Shown in pieces: positions 9,256 through 22,556 of a DNA stretch of 64,000 bases. The notes under the pieces are model-generated. The model was not told the DNA's origin. It was given only the letters and a program-made list of their open reading frames with translations, and did not search any database. Positions within the stretch are counted from its first letter, which is position 1. Each line of letters begins with the position of its first letter. Source of the stretch: Diadophis punctatus similis (lineage: Eukaryota > Chordata > Lepidosauria > Squamata > Dipsadidae); contig JALIGW010000005.1 of NCBI GenBank assembly GCA_023053685.1, forward strand, positions 53,652,742 through 53,716,741, read 5' to 3'. The position numbers and the translations under genes are program-made.

Positions 9256-12200
9256 AAACATGTACAGGATAGTAGTTGTTTGTATAAACATAAGTAAAAA
9301 GTACCGATTATAGAACAATACTTGATTGTTCCAATGACCATTACCAGTTTAACAGTTTTGAATAAAAGTGTTTTTTTTAATTTCTCATATGATAATATAC
9401 TCCTATTCTGTCCTTGGCTTTATTTGAGTTATATTATAATTTACCCTCCTGGAGGACAGGTAACTCAACGTGATGCACTGAGTCAGAAAATATGTTGCAG
9501 CTTTGCAGGTTCACCTTTTCAGCAGCTGTGGGGGGGGGGAAGCAAGGTCAGCGGCTCCAGGTATAAATGGTGGTGCCCTCTTCTTATTTCAAGCTTTCTT
9601 AGCCATGCTAAGAGAGGGGGATTACTCCAATTCCTGCCCCTGGAAGAAAAGAAATGAGCTTTTGGTACTGCTAAATTAAACATATCAGGACCTTTATTCC
9701 TGTCCATTCTGAGATAAGCCTTGGAGAGACATTGGGTCTCTCTCTCACTAGAAGAGGCCTTAGCTTTAGCCAAATGGAAAGCATATCAATTGAATGCAGG
9801 ATCCCAGGTGCAACCTACAGCCTCTTCAAGTAAGGGCTAGAAAATTCCTGCCTGAAATTCAGGATTATTGCTGCCAGTCAGGGCAACATTATGAGCTAGT
9901 GGACCAATGGTTGATTTGGAACAAGACAACTGTTATGTTAACAGCAGAACACAAAAGGAAGACAGTTGATTCCCTTAAGTGCTATGGTTCTTTTGTATGA
10001 TATATTCCATATTTTATTACTTTTTGCTTTAGGCAGTTGCTTGTGCAACAACAGTGACTCACATCCCTTCCACTTCAGCAGTCTTCCTCCTCCTTTAGAA
10101 CTGTGTTTTAAGAGGACAAAATACACAAGTACTTATTGTTGTGTTTATCCTGTAGTAAGCTTGGATTTTTTCCCCTCTCTCTCTCCCTCCCTCCCTTTTT
10201 TATTTTTATACTTCAGGAAAAGAATTTGGCAACAAAAGTCTGGACTGGACTTTTTGATGGGTGCCAGCTGCTATGCAACTATTAAGTTACACTTTATTTT
10301 GCACTGCCAATATTTTGCTGGTTGGTCACTGTCCTTTATTTTAGCATCAGAATGCCTGAAGAGGAAAACAAGGAATAACCACATCGAAATCAAAGGATTC
10401 AAATTTCAAACACATCCTGACCGCAAGAGCTGGGGCAGACAGGTTTGAAAGGCAGCAGAATGTCCTTTGTTAGAGATTTTGAAGAGATTGGTCAGGGCGG
10501 GGTGGATGGGTTAGCAATACCACACCAATGGATCACCTTCATTAGTAAGGGTGGACTGGATGACTCTTGAATTCATTTCAGATCAATGGTTTGGATGATG
10601 TTTGCGGTACAATTCTGTGGTAGCCAAAATATAAATGTCACCTTAGCACAGAACTGTTTTTAGACTATTGATATCAGCCAGCAAAAAACATTTCCACAGT
10701 CAATGTTTTTATTTCTCGAAAGCAATTTGAAAATGACCTTGAATTGTTTTCACTGTCACCAAAGCCTTGTGTGGATAAGAACAAGGAGCAAAATTTATTT
10801 CTTGCCCCAAGTTGCTGCAGAGCTTCACTCCCACTCAAAATATTTCTATGCTTCACATAACAGTGGAAGGAACTTTTTCAAAAACATCATGGTGCTTGTC
10901 AACCATGGAATGTGACGAAGAAAAGGGAGAAATAGAGAAAAAAATATAACCAATTTATTCTGCTTTTGCTTAGCTACTGTCTGAAGGGGAGATGTGAAGC
11001 TGCCAAGTCAGCATTCCCTTTATAGGACCTGTTAAGGCCAATAAACCCCAGGAAGATGTGTAACACAAGTAGGGATACAGACTGTCCCCAAATACCATTT
11101 GGGGGGGGGGGGAATCACACCTAAACAGGACCAAAAACTAAAAGAGAAAGGAAGTTCATTCTTTATACTTACTGTACTTGCCAAACATACAGATTAAGAT
11201 ATTAATATTTTAGAATGATTGTTTTTTTACGAAAGTTTGTCTATAGGTATTTGTGTATGAGAAAGACAAACAGACAGAATTGAAGCAACATACCTTAGGA
11301 ATACGGGAACACGTATCAGGGACCACGGGGTCAAGGAGCTGTTTAAATTGGCAGCTCAGCATGAGAATGGCAAAAATTGCAGTAACCTTCCACGAACTCT
11401 GCCCATTTGGTTGTTGATAGCTTGCCTGTTTTCACCCTTATCATCGCAGTCCATTAATCCTATAATACTGAATTGAAATACTTGAGTGACTTAGCCAGCC
11501 ACTGTATGAATAGGTGGTGTGTTTAATGATCAAACTTTGTGAAGGGATTTGGCATTGGGTTGCAAAGGGATTTGCTATCACAGAATAGATATGGTTCAAA
11601 ATTAAAATGATAAATGCTACAATGATAGTGAATATTATTTTTGCTTTGTCTCAATAGTAGAACTTGGATTCATCTAATTAAACTGATTAGCTGTGGATTC
11701 AAGAAAAACAAGTAACTTTTCCTTAGGAAATCCAATAGCTTCTGAAATATATGATGAAAGCTCCTAGTTTATTTATTAAATAATTTAATGGGGCTATTAT
11801 GAGGTAAGACATTTCCACTTCTTCAGGGTCAACAGTCATATGCAAGAGTACTGGTAAATTCAGGAGATTCCAAGGTTTGAATAAGAAGGAAACCACATTT
11901 AAGGGAAATAACCATTCAAATACAGTATAATAATGCAAAATCTCAAAACTAAGTGAGTTAAACATGAAAAGGTGGATAGGAGTAGGAGGGGTGTGGAATG
12001 ACAGAAAAAGAAGGACAGAGAAAGAAATATTTGGTTAGAAGATAGGGAGAATGTTCATTGAGTGAATAATTTCTTGGGTCATATTGAGAAACAATGCTTA
12101 AAGTTTCCCACTGAAGTAAGAGAATCTTACCCATTTTATATAAACCAGCTGAATAATACAATTATTTATTAGTTAGAATAGCACACCACAGTATTCACCA

Positions 12201-12287
12201 CCACTGTCTATGTATGGGATATGTATAGAATTTAAAAATGTATAAATGTTGTGATCTCCCTATAAAAGCACCTGAAGTAAGTCTACT

Positions 12288-12325
12288 GAATCTCCTCCTC
12301 CTCCTCCTCCTCCTCCTCCTCCTCC
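12288..12325 (+). repeat. (CTC)n trinucleotide repeat
   Basis: About 38 bp of pure ctc/cct units with no interruption. Confidence 0.95.
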
Positions 12326-12444
12326 ATTGGAAGACTTAAGCTTAGTCAAGTGTACCGTCTGCTTCAGATTATAATAATATAAGAAAATGAATTATCAGGC
12401 GGTGGCTGCTAATTTTGATGGTTCATCACACAATCAGTTGGATG

Positions 12445-12545
12445 TTTAGACTGGATTTGACATTTTTATCCACCTATCAAGTCCTTCCCAAGAACTTGGG
12501 ATAGGGAGATACTATTGTTTGATGGTGTTAAAAGTATCATTGTTA
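12445..12545 (+). repeat. Unclassified dispersed repeat, copy B
   Basis: Matches the segment at 4065-4145: gtttagactggatttgacat, then cacctatcaagtccttccca, then tgtttgatggtgttaaaagt. This copy is longer than the first. Class unknown. Confidence 0.55.
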
Positions 12546-13061
12546 TTAAGCTGTGCTTATGCAAGATTTTTTTTTAAAAAGAACCTCATATTTATTTTGC
12601 CTATTCAAAGAACCTTGGTATAAATCTTTCTTCCACCTACTTTCCAAGGTCCCAGGTATGTGCTTTCTAAACTCTCATTATAAAAGCTTCCTACTTTCTA
12701 TGATGCCAGATTCTATATTTGGCACACTGTGGGCTGAGAGGCAAGAAGAAATACTTACAAAATGAGATCATATAATCCAAAATGACATACTGTTGTATTA
12801 ACAGTGTCAATATTTAATTTAAAGAAAGCTTCTGCTTCTGTCAGATCATTCTTTATTTTTCAGGCTGCCAAGTTCATAATCTGCTGCAGGTTCTAATAAT
12901 TGGCAACTTTGGGAATGATGAATTTTATATAATGGAGAATAAGCAAGTCAGGCTCATTTCCATTAATGGTGGGAAGTTACAACGTGGCATTCTTACAGTT
13001 GATTTATTTACAAATATATTATAGATTGGTGGAGGTAAGCAAAGAGCCTACGTTCCTCTTT

Positions 13062-13086
13062 CACACACACACACACACACACACAC
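13062..13086 (+). repeat. (CA)n microsatellite
   Basis: A short pure CA dinucleotide run. Confidence 0.95.
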
Positions 13087-13267
13087 CTCTCATTATACAT
13101 TCATGGGACCAGGCAAAGATAAGTTGAAATAGGCAGGAAATTGGGGGGAGGGTGTCCAGTGACATAGTCTTTCATTGTTTCTAATCATCTGCAATAAAAG
13201 TATTTCATCCCAAACAGTCCATCAGTTCTATTAAATAGAGGAAAAGAGGAAACTCAGAATGAAGGAT

Positions 13268-13402
<135 letters not shown>

Positions 13403-14710
13403 TTTATTAAATTTGTACACTGCTCAACTTCCAACTTTCTGGTGATTTACCTGTAAAACATAGATCCCTGCTCCAAATAATACAGTGATAAAAACAGGGA
13501 ACCAAAGATGGTGAAGAACAAAGACCTGGGCAGCAAGAAAGCCACCCATTTCTATACCCATAGAAGTTACATCCATCCCAGCCAAGGCTTAAGCTAAGAA
13601 CTAGGTCTTCAGGACCCTCTAAAAGTAGCAGGGAGGCCCCCCTCAGATCTTGAGGGGACTCTCATTCCAAATGGCAGGCATTATGACAGAAAAGACAAAC
13701 TTTCAGGATCCCGATAGATGGCATTGTTTAATCAGAGGCTGAGCAGATATTTGGAGAGATAGATGGTTTCTCTCTAGACTGTATGCTATGTAGGACTTTA
13801 CAACTAATGACCAGCACTTTCAATTGCACCTGGAAGGAAGCTGGCCACTAGTCCAGGTCACAAATTAGAAATATTATATGAGCATGCCAAAAATGCCCAT
13901 CGCTTCTTGTGCTATTGCATTCTGGATTGGTTGAACTTTCTGGGCATTTTTCAAAGGCAGTCCCATGTAGAGCATATTGCAATAGCACAGGCCATAAATG
14001 ACTATCTGAAGGTTCTCCCAATCTAGGAAAGGGCACAATTGGTGGACCAGATCGACCACAAAAGGATTCCTGGCTACAACTGCCACCTCTTTGAGCAGGA
14101 GCTGTGAGTCCAGGAAGACCCTCAGATGATAAGTCACTCTTGAATGGGGAAGTGCTTCCCCATGAAAGATTAAAGGAGGAACGTCCCAGGTATGAGTGGC
14201 CCAACACTTACCACTATGCAGTAGGATTGAGTTGGGGAAGGTACCTCTCCACACAACCTCCAGACACTAGGACAGAACCTCAATACCCTCACTTAGCCAA
14301 CCTATGGTTGAAATATAAAATTGGTATCATCAGTATATTAATGATGCAAAACTCCACACTGTCTTATGACCTCACTCAGCAACTTCCTGGAGATGTTGAA
14401 TAGGAGGGCGGAGAGAGTAGAATCTAGTTGCCCCCCACAAAGGAGGATCATAGGGAACAATCTCCTTCCAACCAACTCTTAACAGAACCAAGATAAAATG
14501 GTGCTCCTATCCCCAGCCTGTGGAGCCATTCAGAAGGATACTGTGGTCAAAGCTACTGAGCTACTGAGAGATCAAGGAGCACAAGGAGCACACCTCAATC
14601 CTGGCTCTGCCATGGATCAATTACATGTGCAATATCAACAACTGGTACAAAATCCCAGCATGAAATCTGACTGAAATGGATCTAGATTCCTCCAATAAAA
14701 GGAATTGAAC
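13403..14710 (-). mobile_element. L2-type LINE, 3' portion with RT remnant
   Basis: Read on the minus strand, frames at 13848-14254 contain VFLDSQLLLKEVAVVARN, LVHQLCPFLDWENLQIVIYG and CNMLYMGLPLKNAQKVQPIQNA. These correspond to the C-terminal thumb and connection region of L2/CR1-superfamily reverse transcriptase (the LGVLLD, RPFL and LDYCNALYLGLP landmarks). The 3' end is at the plus-strand side near 13403, where the sequence joins a (taaa)n tail. Several frameshifts and stops show it is dead. Confidence 0.75.
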
Positions 14711-16375
14711 TGTCTGATATATGAATACTATTAGAGCTGCTGATTATAAAAAGTGTCAATTATTCCCTTTTAAATTTAAGAACATGTAGTATCAAATACA
14801 AATGCAGTAATGCTGAGAAGTAGAGGTGCAATTTGCTTGTGCTTGAATCACTCAAAACTATTTTTCTTTCCTAGAAGACACAATTTTGAAATTGAAATAT
14901 GAATATTCCATATTTTGTGTCACCTTGAAATAGAAAGATGTCATCTGATAGATCTCCTTCCAGATATGTTGAAATCAACTCTAGAGAACCTAATGGGTGG
15001 ATTTATGTGATATTAATTAGCTTTATCATACTTCCCATTGTCCCATGCTAGAGAGACACTTAATTTTACAAAATCTGATGCTTAATGAATGAGATGGTCT
15101 CCAGTGCTAAATTAACTTCTCCTCCCAAGAGCTGCCATGCTGCAGACCAAGCACTTGGATGCAGATAGCCTGAGATATTCTAATTTACTGAAGCAATTAG
15201 ATGTTGGGAGTCCCAGGCAGTAATGATGATGGATGTCTCCCTTTGGATGCCTAGTAAGGAAACCCAGTCCAGCTCATCTTTCCTAAATTGCACCATCTTC
15301 CATTACTCTGTTGTTTCTAGGTTACAACAGATAGGTTTGCCAGAAGAAAATGTAGTACTTAATGAGAAAGTCAAACTGTTTGGGGCTGGATAAAAATTTC
15401 CATGTAAAAATCAAGTACCACTTAGTAATGAGTGGTGCCTGAGAATCTGTTATTATTGTACTCAGAGACAAGCTATTTTTTTCTTTGATTCATTATTAAC
15501 ATCCTACTTTGCATTATAAAATATATAACATTTATCTGGCTTTGAGGTTGCTTTTAATAAAGAAAATTTTGTAAAGAAAAAAATAATGAAATTCATAAAA
15601 ATGGTCCAGTAACACCTTTATTTAGTAGCTCATTTGGGAGCGGGGAAGGATTAGTTCTTCCACTGCCATTAAATACCAAATTGTTTCAATAACATCATTT
15701 TGTTCAGACTATTTTGGATACAATGGGCATGACTATTATTTTAGATTTAAATCCAGATGCAACTCTTGTCTGTTACATCCAAAAGTGACTAAATGGTGGC
15801 TCATCAAGTTAAAATTTCTTTGTAATGTTGAGATAATGTAACACTGAGATAGCATAACACTGAAATTGCATAACAGTTAAAAAAAAACCCCGCAACAGCC
15901 CAGAATGGTGTAATAGGCTGAACTTGGGTAACTCTGAAATAACAGGACTAGCTCATCTCCAACAGTCTCACAAATGATTTGGCTCCATTTGAGACTTCAA
16001 CCTCTTCTTTAACTTCAGCCTGACTTAATAATATCCATATTCAGGTTGAGTTATGAAAGAAGGTGGAATAGGAGGACAGACTCAGGAGAGAGAATAGAGG
16101 GGGTGAACAAAGGTCTGCAAGGAGACATGCCCCATTTATGTTCCAGTGTCACGAGGAGCAGATGGTATCCCCCCCCCCACTGGCTGGTGATAGATGGAGG
16201 GAGTGTTAAAAGGCCAATGGAATCGAACAATCACTTTGCTCATCATTATGTTATTTATTCAAATACTGGAGAAGAAGAGCAAGGATCAACATCAGGAATA
16301 ATCAATTTCATGCTGATGTAGTGTCTAGCAGTTTAAAGATGGGTATATAGCACTTCATTTCATCAGTGGGGAACT
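14711..16375. other. Anonymous sequence
   Basis: About 1.7 kb with no recognised repeat. A 91-codon frame at 16046-16321 shows no domain and is not called. Confidence 0.45.
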
Positions 16376-16383
16376 ACCTAGAG

Positions 16384-16859
16384 CAGTGTTGGCGAACCTT
16401 GTCGGCACCGAGTGCTGAAATGGGAGCGTGCACACGCGTGGGGGAGTGCCGGAAACTGCAAGAGCAGCTCTCCGACACGCATGCGCGGGAGCACTGGAAA
16501 CCAGAAGAGCAGTTCCCCGGCACGCATGCGCACATCAGGAAGCTGAGCTTCCAGTTTCTGGTGTGCCCATGCGTGCCCGTCCCCTGGTCTTCCGGTTTCT
16601 CACACACATGCCCATGCAAAGGCTAGGTGGCTGGCGCACATGTGCACACCAGAAACCGGAAGCTCAGCTTCCCGGCGCATGCATGCACGCCAAGGAGCTG
16701 CTCTTCCGGTTTCCGGCACTCCCAAGCATGCAAAGATCAGCTGGCCGGCGTGCATGTACGCACCGGAATCTGGAAGAGCAACGGGTGATGACTGACGTGC
16801 CCAGAGAGATTGTTCTGCATGTCACTTTCAGCACACGTGCCATAGGTTCGCCATCATGG
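16384..16859. mobile_element. hAT-type MITE of the cagtgatggcgaacc family, copy 3
   Basis: A 476-bp element beginning cagtgttggcgaacc and ending ggttcgccatcatgg, flanked by a perfect duplication acctagag (16376-16383 and 16860-16867). The interior holds several imperfect copies of a gagctgctcttccggtttcc-like motif in both orientations, which gives multi-stem folding potential and spurious GC-rich frames (81-145 codons) on both strands. Confidence 0.9.
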
Positions 16860-16954
16860 ACCTAGAGTGACCTATCCCTGACAATGTAGCAGCATTTCTC
16901 AATTCAATCTCAATGCCTAATTCCTCCAAAAATATCCCAAACCTTTTTAAATTT

Positions 16955-17147
16955 CCCAAGTCTTTGATAAGGCTCTACAGAACTGGTTCTTCCAGTTGAC
17001 CCCAATGGGCAAACAATACAGTGGAGGTCAAGTAACAACAGATTCCACCTCTCTCCAATCTGCCTCCGCCTTTCCCACGTGTCACTCAGAGTTACCTTAT
17101 GGTAAGATGGGTGGCCAATACATTTTATAAATAAATAAAAATTTATT
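16955..17147 (+). mobile_element. Degraded L2/CR1-type LINE 3' end
   Basis: Phrases such as ttgataaggctctacagaac and gatgggtggccaatacattt, followed by an (aaataaat) tail, resemble the RT C-terminus and 3' UTR of L2-type LINEs. Short and decayed. Confidence 0.45.
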
Positions 17148-18936
17148 CCTGAATTTCTGTATCAGTGGAAACCTCACACACAAACACATACACACACACC
17201 AAAGAACTTCCAAAGTACTAGCAGACATAAAACATTGTCCCACACTGTCCATTGGCTCATGATGTTAATTCAAACATTTGGACAGAAATCTGTAAGAAGG
17301 AAACTAATTGTTCCTGTAGAGATCTCGTCACCCCAGACATGGAGAGCTTTCTCTTATACACAAAATCTCCCTGCCCTTGAAATGTCAAGCTAACCCACAC
17401 ACTGAGTATATTAGCAAAGTAATTAGACTTTTGTTGTTGTTGAAAGCATAAGCAACTGCAACAGCCCAAAAGAAAAAGAATGGTTTCTCACTACATCTAT
17501 CCTCAGGGTAATTCAATCTCTAGTTCGGACTGATTCTTTAAATTGCATATACATAGCATGGCATGGATGAGCTGTAGTTGTCTAGCAGTTGTTTTGTGGT
17601 GCATCTGCAGTGGTGAGATTTACGTTCCTCCTTAGTGGGCTAATTTGCCCTGGATCTATGCATACTCACATCACAAGGAAATGATGCATATGTCAACCAC
17701 CAAGAACATCTGCAAACTGCATATTGTTCCAATCCCTTGGGACTGGGTGGAATTAATCTAGATTTAAAATAGAGGAAAATAGTCTATAGCTAGAAGACCA
17801 AAACCAGAAGAAATAAACAATATGACCCAGCTTTATAAGCAATGGCATTAAATCCACACTAAAAATTTTACTAAGGGATGTTAGGGAAAAAGGAAAGCAA
17901 TATAATTGGTAAAATGATACAATATCTTTTAACACTTTAGAACTTTATTCAGCTCCTGGGAAAACAATGTAATAAACGATGGGAAAAACCTTCTTGATGA
18001 AACTTTCCAATTTTTTCAACCAAATACAGTAACTACTTTCTTGGCAAATGGAATAGTAAAGTACCGGTATGTATAATTTGGATATTAAACCCAAAGTGAA
18101 GGGGAATAATGTTAATTCACAGCATCGGGTAATTACAAAAATGTCAGTGGAGATCCCATGAATTAATGCAAAAAGCATTAGTTTGCAAAATATATTGCCT
18201 GTCAACTTTGTTACTAAAAATAGGAAGGAGGATCATAACTCAATGGCAGAGCATATGGTGTGCAAAGGATTCCAGGTTTAATCTGTCATAGCAGGTGATC
18301 AGAAAAATTCTTGCTGAGGCCTCCAGAGATCTTTATTGTAAAAGATGTATGGTTATTTCTTTGGCAAGAAAGTTGAATATGTTCTTATGATGTAAAAATA
18401 ACTTGCATCTTCTAGTAGGAGAAAATAAAAGCAATTTCATCTGGCGGGAGAAAAATCCTAGATGTTCAGTGGTACTAAGACTTTGCAATTTAATGTCATT
18501 GTATATTCTATTTATATCTTGTCCTTTCATCCATCTTTTTTTCTTTGTTACATTTCCTTACTTTATTCATACTTCATGTTTAAAGACAATTCCCTCAATG
18601 GTCCTCCCCCTCTTTCTGCTCATCAAAGAGATCTGAAGTTTGTAGGGCATATTGAAAGGATTGTTGCTTAGAAGTGGGTGAATTTGCCAGTTTCTTTCAA
18701 CCTCCTGTTTTTTTCTGAATAAGTTCCCACTGTTTCTCATTTTTAGGACTCAACTCAGATTGTCAAACCTGATTGTTTGAAAGGGCTAGATATAATTTAT
18801 ACAATCTTAGTATACAGTATATATTTCAAAATATGCAAGTTTGTTTGCAGTCTACATGGCACAGATTTAAGAAATAATTTATTATGCATTTTTATAAATG
18901 TATACATGTAATATGTGTATATATATTTCCCAAACA
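17148..18936. other. Anonymous sequence
   Basis: About 1.8 kb without a supported feature. Frames of 60-90 codons at 17257-18671 overlap on both strands and lack recognisable domains. Confidence 0.45.
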
Positions 18937-18938
18937 TA

Positions 18939-19290
18939 CCGTATTTTTGGAGTATAAGACGCACCTGAGTATAAGACGCACCTTAGTTTTTGGGGAGGAA
19001 AATAGGGGGGGGGGGAAATCTGCCTACCAGGTATTCATCTGGCTAACGTCCTTAGTCTGGTCAGCTTCAGCACATTATTTTATCCCCTGGTTAGGACTTA
19101 AAAAAACCTTCTTCGGAGAGAGTAACAATGAAAGAGCCTGCAAGCCAGTAAGAGCTGGGAAGATCTTTAGCACCTAGTTAGGGCTGGAAAAAGAGCTCCG
19201 AAAAAGCTACATTCAGAGTATAAGACGCACCCAAATTTTCAGCCACTTGTAGGGAGGAAAAAGGTGTGTCTTATATTCCAAAAAATACGG
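18939..19290. mobile_element. TA-flanked MITE of the ccgtatttttcgg family, copy 1
   Basis: Inverted termini: ccgtatttttggagtataag at the left, followed by the direct repeat gtataagacgcacc, and cttatattccaaaaaatacg at the right. The left flank is ta. The right flank is ga, so the presumed TA duplication has mutated. A poly-G run (about 12) lies inside. Element type is probably Tc1/mariner-like, inferred from the TA target seen in the copy at 57.3 kb. Confidence 0.75.
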
Positions 19291-21090
19291 GACTTCTAAT
19301 TGTTGGAAAATTGTTTTGCAGAGTTATAGCACTGCAAATGTTGACCATCCATTTGTTGGTTTGAAAAAGCAAAATTAGACAAATTCAAAAGTTAACTAAA
19401 TGAATGTCTGCTGAAGAGTTAATCATTTTATGAAAGGGAGGGTCCTTTTTTTCTATATAGTCATTATAGTTTTGGATGTTACTAATTTCAAAAATAAATG
19501 TAATAAATATATTTTTAAAATTAGAAACAGATCAGCTGCCCCAGTGTCTCTTCTTCCTGTGTGCGCATGAAAGTTGGTTTCTTCTTTTCTTTGTTCTGCT
19601 CTCTCTTTGCATTTTAGGAATGTGGCAAAATTCAAGGTCAAAGAAATCAAAGGCAACCTGGTGTCTGTGTATGTGTGTGTGTGGGGGGGGGTGGCTATTT
19701 CTCCATTGTGAAGAATTTCAGCACTTGTTACAAAAATGCTTGCTCTTATAAGGGAGGACAAGCACATGGGTTTTTCAGAATAAATTACATTTGTTGCAAA
19801 AGAAAGTTTCAGAGCTTCCTTTTGATGGAGAATAAAATCAAGGTTTTTATCCTGGTATTTTGCAAGAGCTGTGCAAACTATGACCATTTGGTATAGAAGT
19901 TTCTGCCTTTGTTTTTTGTGGTTGCATTCAAAACATCATGCTTTCTGGAAGAAATGTGGCCACTGGGTTTCGCTTTTATAATTTTTCTAAAACTGTTCTC
20001 TGAGTCTGGGGTGTGTGTGTGTGTGTGCGCGTGCACGCGCACGCTTCCAGACAGTACTTTAATGGTATATGTCAAATTAGGTCAATGAATACTGAAGGTA
20101 ATGTGGTGTGCTAGTGCCCTCTGTTTCACCTCCCCACCCTCAGTTTATTTCCATCTCATCTTTCTGTGCTCAGAAAATTTCTTAACAAGATGTTTCTGTC
20201 TTTTCTTCACATCTGCTGCCAGTCCCCAGTGTCAGTCCTTTGCAATCTCCATCACATAAGAAGGTTGAATATGTTCCCAGTCAATGTCTGGGAGTCATAC
20301 TATAAAGCTGTCAAGTCTCAGCAATGAATGTTCTATATTTCAGTCTTTCTACACCTTCGTCCTGGGTTCTTGGAGCACTCCTTGCATGAGGCTTGGCTCA
20401 TGTGTTTTGAGTTTTGGATTGGCTTAAAACAACGGAGTTGAGCTGAGTAGTCTGACTCACAGTTTCTCCTTGTGGTTTACATTTCATCCACTGCTCTTAT
20501 CCCAGGTCATATTAGTTTGGAGGGTCATACAATATGCTGCAATGCTTTACTGACCCAGTTAAATATGTTGTGTGAAACCAGCCTAAGTTTACAGGCACTT
20601 AAATCATATTTGGATTGGTGCTAATCATTGATCATAAGCAGTTTGGGTCTAAAAGAGTTTTCTAATCCTTCAGATATTCTGGATTCAATTTCTATGGTTC
20701 ACAGTTGATAATTACCACGATTTTTAGAATTATGTGTGGTGTAGATCATTGCTTCTGGAGAATTCCAGATCGGAGACTGACCTAGGGTCTTAATTGATCA
20801 GAAATTGGAAATCCTTAAGAAAAGGGCCCAGCCTCTCATGGCTGTATTTTTCCTAAGAATTTTTTTGCTCCCAATTTATTACCCTCCCAATGTATTGCAA
20901 AACCTCTTTGTCCATTCACTTGCACATTCCCCTTTATATTGAAAATCTAATAATAATGTTGGGAAAATACAATGCCTGTTACAAATGTACACAATCATAG
21001 TTCTGCTCACTTCATAAACAAAAGGAAAAGTGCACAACAGAAATGATAATAATTTCTGAAATGTGATACCCAATTGTCTCTTTCAGTATT
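19291..21090. other. Anonymous sequence with GT runs
   Basis: No supported gene. It contains short GT tracts at 19667-19682 and 20011-20042, the latter grading into alternating gcgcgtgcacgcgc, a potential Z-DNA segment. ORFs of 65-144 codons here owe their length partly to these repeats. Confidence 0.45.
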
Positions 21091-21098
21091 AAATAGAT

Positions 21099-21529
21099 CA
21101 GTTATGGCGAACCTATGGCACGTATGCCAAAGGTGGCACGCAGAGCCATATCTGAGGGCACGTGAGGCGTTGACCTATGTCAGCTCCAGCGTGCATGCGC
21201 GCGCTGGCCACCTGATTTTCAGCCTTCTTTTTGGCCATTTTCGCTCTCCCCAGGCTTCAGGAAAGCCTCCTGAACCCTGGGGACGGCAAAAAACAGCCCA
21301 ATGGGCCAATTGGAAGTTCGGAAACCACTGGAAGCCCGTAGGCTTCAGGGAGGCCTGTGCGCATGAATGGGGGGCAGCGCGGGGGGTTGTGCGCATGCAC
21401 TGGGGGTTGTGCAGTGGTTGTGCGCATGCACGGGGGGCATTGCATTATGGGTATGGGCATATGCGCGCACGCTATCGCGTGCGCACGCTCCCTTTTGGCA
21501 CCCAAGCCAAAAAAGGTTCGGCATCACTG
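21099..21529. mobile_element. hAT-type MITE of the cagtgatggcgaacc family, copy 4
   Basis: A 431-bp element from cagttatggcgaacctatgg to aggttcggcatcactg with a perfect duplication aaatagat (21091-21098 and 21530-21537). The interior is GC-rich with repeated gcgcatgcac motifs. A 153-codon plus-strand frame and several minus frames across it are compositional artefacts. Confidence 0.92.
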
Positions 21530-21537
21530 AAATAGAT

Positions 21538-22017
21538 AATAACAAAGGGCTTGATATCAATTTCAAAAATACAACATAACTTTTAAAGTAATAAGCAACA
21601 TCTGAACCTGACATCGTATAAGATTTCACGAAAGCTAGAATTAAAATTAACAAATGTGTTAAATTTTATAAAAGCAAATATTAAACAACAACAAAAATAT
21701 TTTTAAAGCTACAGCCTAATTCAAATTGGAAATGCTGCATTTTGCTGCTTTAAATAGAAAACATAAGTAGTTATTAGCCCTGAACAAAGAAGACATGAAC
21801 AGAAAATTTTGGAACATTGGTACTATAAATTTGAAAATCAGGTACTGCTGTTAGATGCTGCTATTTAAAAAAATATCAACAAGGGGGAGTCAAGGAAGTT
21901 TATTACTAGTAATAATTGACAATGAAAAAGAATTGGTACCAGACAGAAAGTATAATTATAAATCTCTTTCATTCAAAATTAAAATATTATTTAAGTCACA
22001 GTATCTTTCATTATAGA
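21538..22017. other. Anonymous AT-rich sequence
   Basis: No recognised feature. Confidence 0.4.
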
Positions 22018-22385
22018 TAGTGCTTGGTTAACAACCGCCCTGCTTAGTGACTGTTTGAACTTACAGTGATACTGAAAAAGTAGCTTTATGATTGGTCATC
22101 AAGCTTATGACTATCATAGCATCTCTGCACTCATGGAATCATGATTCGGCTGCTTTGTAACTGGCATGCATTTACAATGGTTGTAACATCTTTCTGTCAC
22201 ATGATCACCTTTTGCAAGCTTCACAGCCAACCTCTCAATGGAGAAGACAGAAGTAAGTTGCAAGTTGTGGTCACATGATATTGCATTTAATGAACACATG
22301 GGAGGCTTGCTTAATGATCACAGTGAAACTGATGTTAGAAGTCTGGCACAGTCATGTGCCACTTAGTGACAGAATTGCCAGTCCC
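22018..22385 (-). repeat. Degenerate repeat of the ttagtgac/cttatgac family
   Basis: Contains cttggttaacaaccgccctg, cttagtgactgtttgaactt, gtagctttatgattggtcat, catcagcttatgac-like phrases, ggttgtaacatctttctgtc and a second cttagtgacag. The alternating 'tag/tat-gac' phrasing matches a repeat common in squamates whose consensus speaks of gtagtcctcgacttacgacc. Other copies lie at 28.9, 51.7 and 56.6 kb. Transposon class unknown to me. Confidence 0.55.
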
Positions 22386-22395
22386 AATTGCAGGG

Positions 22396-22505
22396 TCCTT
22401 GGTGCTACCTGAGCTTGGTTGTTTGCTTGCAGACATTTTGTTACTTGACTAGGTAACGTCTGCACTAGAATTTCAGTTCTTAACTGAGGAACACTGTATA
22501 TTGGT
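22396..22505 (+). repeat. Repeat of the ccttggtgctctctgagcttgg family, copy 1
   Basis: The phrase ccttggtgctacctgagctt, then tgcagacattttgttacttg and ctaggtaacgtctgcactag, is shared with copies at 33.4 kb (minus), 52.3 kb (short) and 62.6 kb. Class unknown. Confidence 0.5.
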
Positions 22506-22556
22506 TTTGATAAAGTAGCTGCATTTAACATGACTGTGTAAAACTCAGTTTGTTTC

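Larger units (their letters stand above)
9256..13061. other. Anonymous 3.8-kb stretch
   Basis: No supported gene. The longest frame (160 codons, 9966-10448) is rich in phenylalanine, serine and leucine, spans a CT-rich tract and has no recognisable domain, so I do not call it. Poly-G/C runs occur near 9531 and 11101. The only structured items are the TCC repeat near 12.3 kb and the dispersed repeat at 12.45 kb. Confidence 0.5.

Noticed and set aside
9966..10448. 160-codon plus-strand open frame
   Set aside because: No domain, CT-rich composition bias, and a start codon in anonymous DNA with no splice or promoter support. Likely a chance frame.
21074..21535. 153-codon frame in GC-rich DNA
   Set aside because: Spans a hAT MITE with perfect 8-bp duplications. 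Long frames there follow from GC-rich composition.
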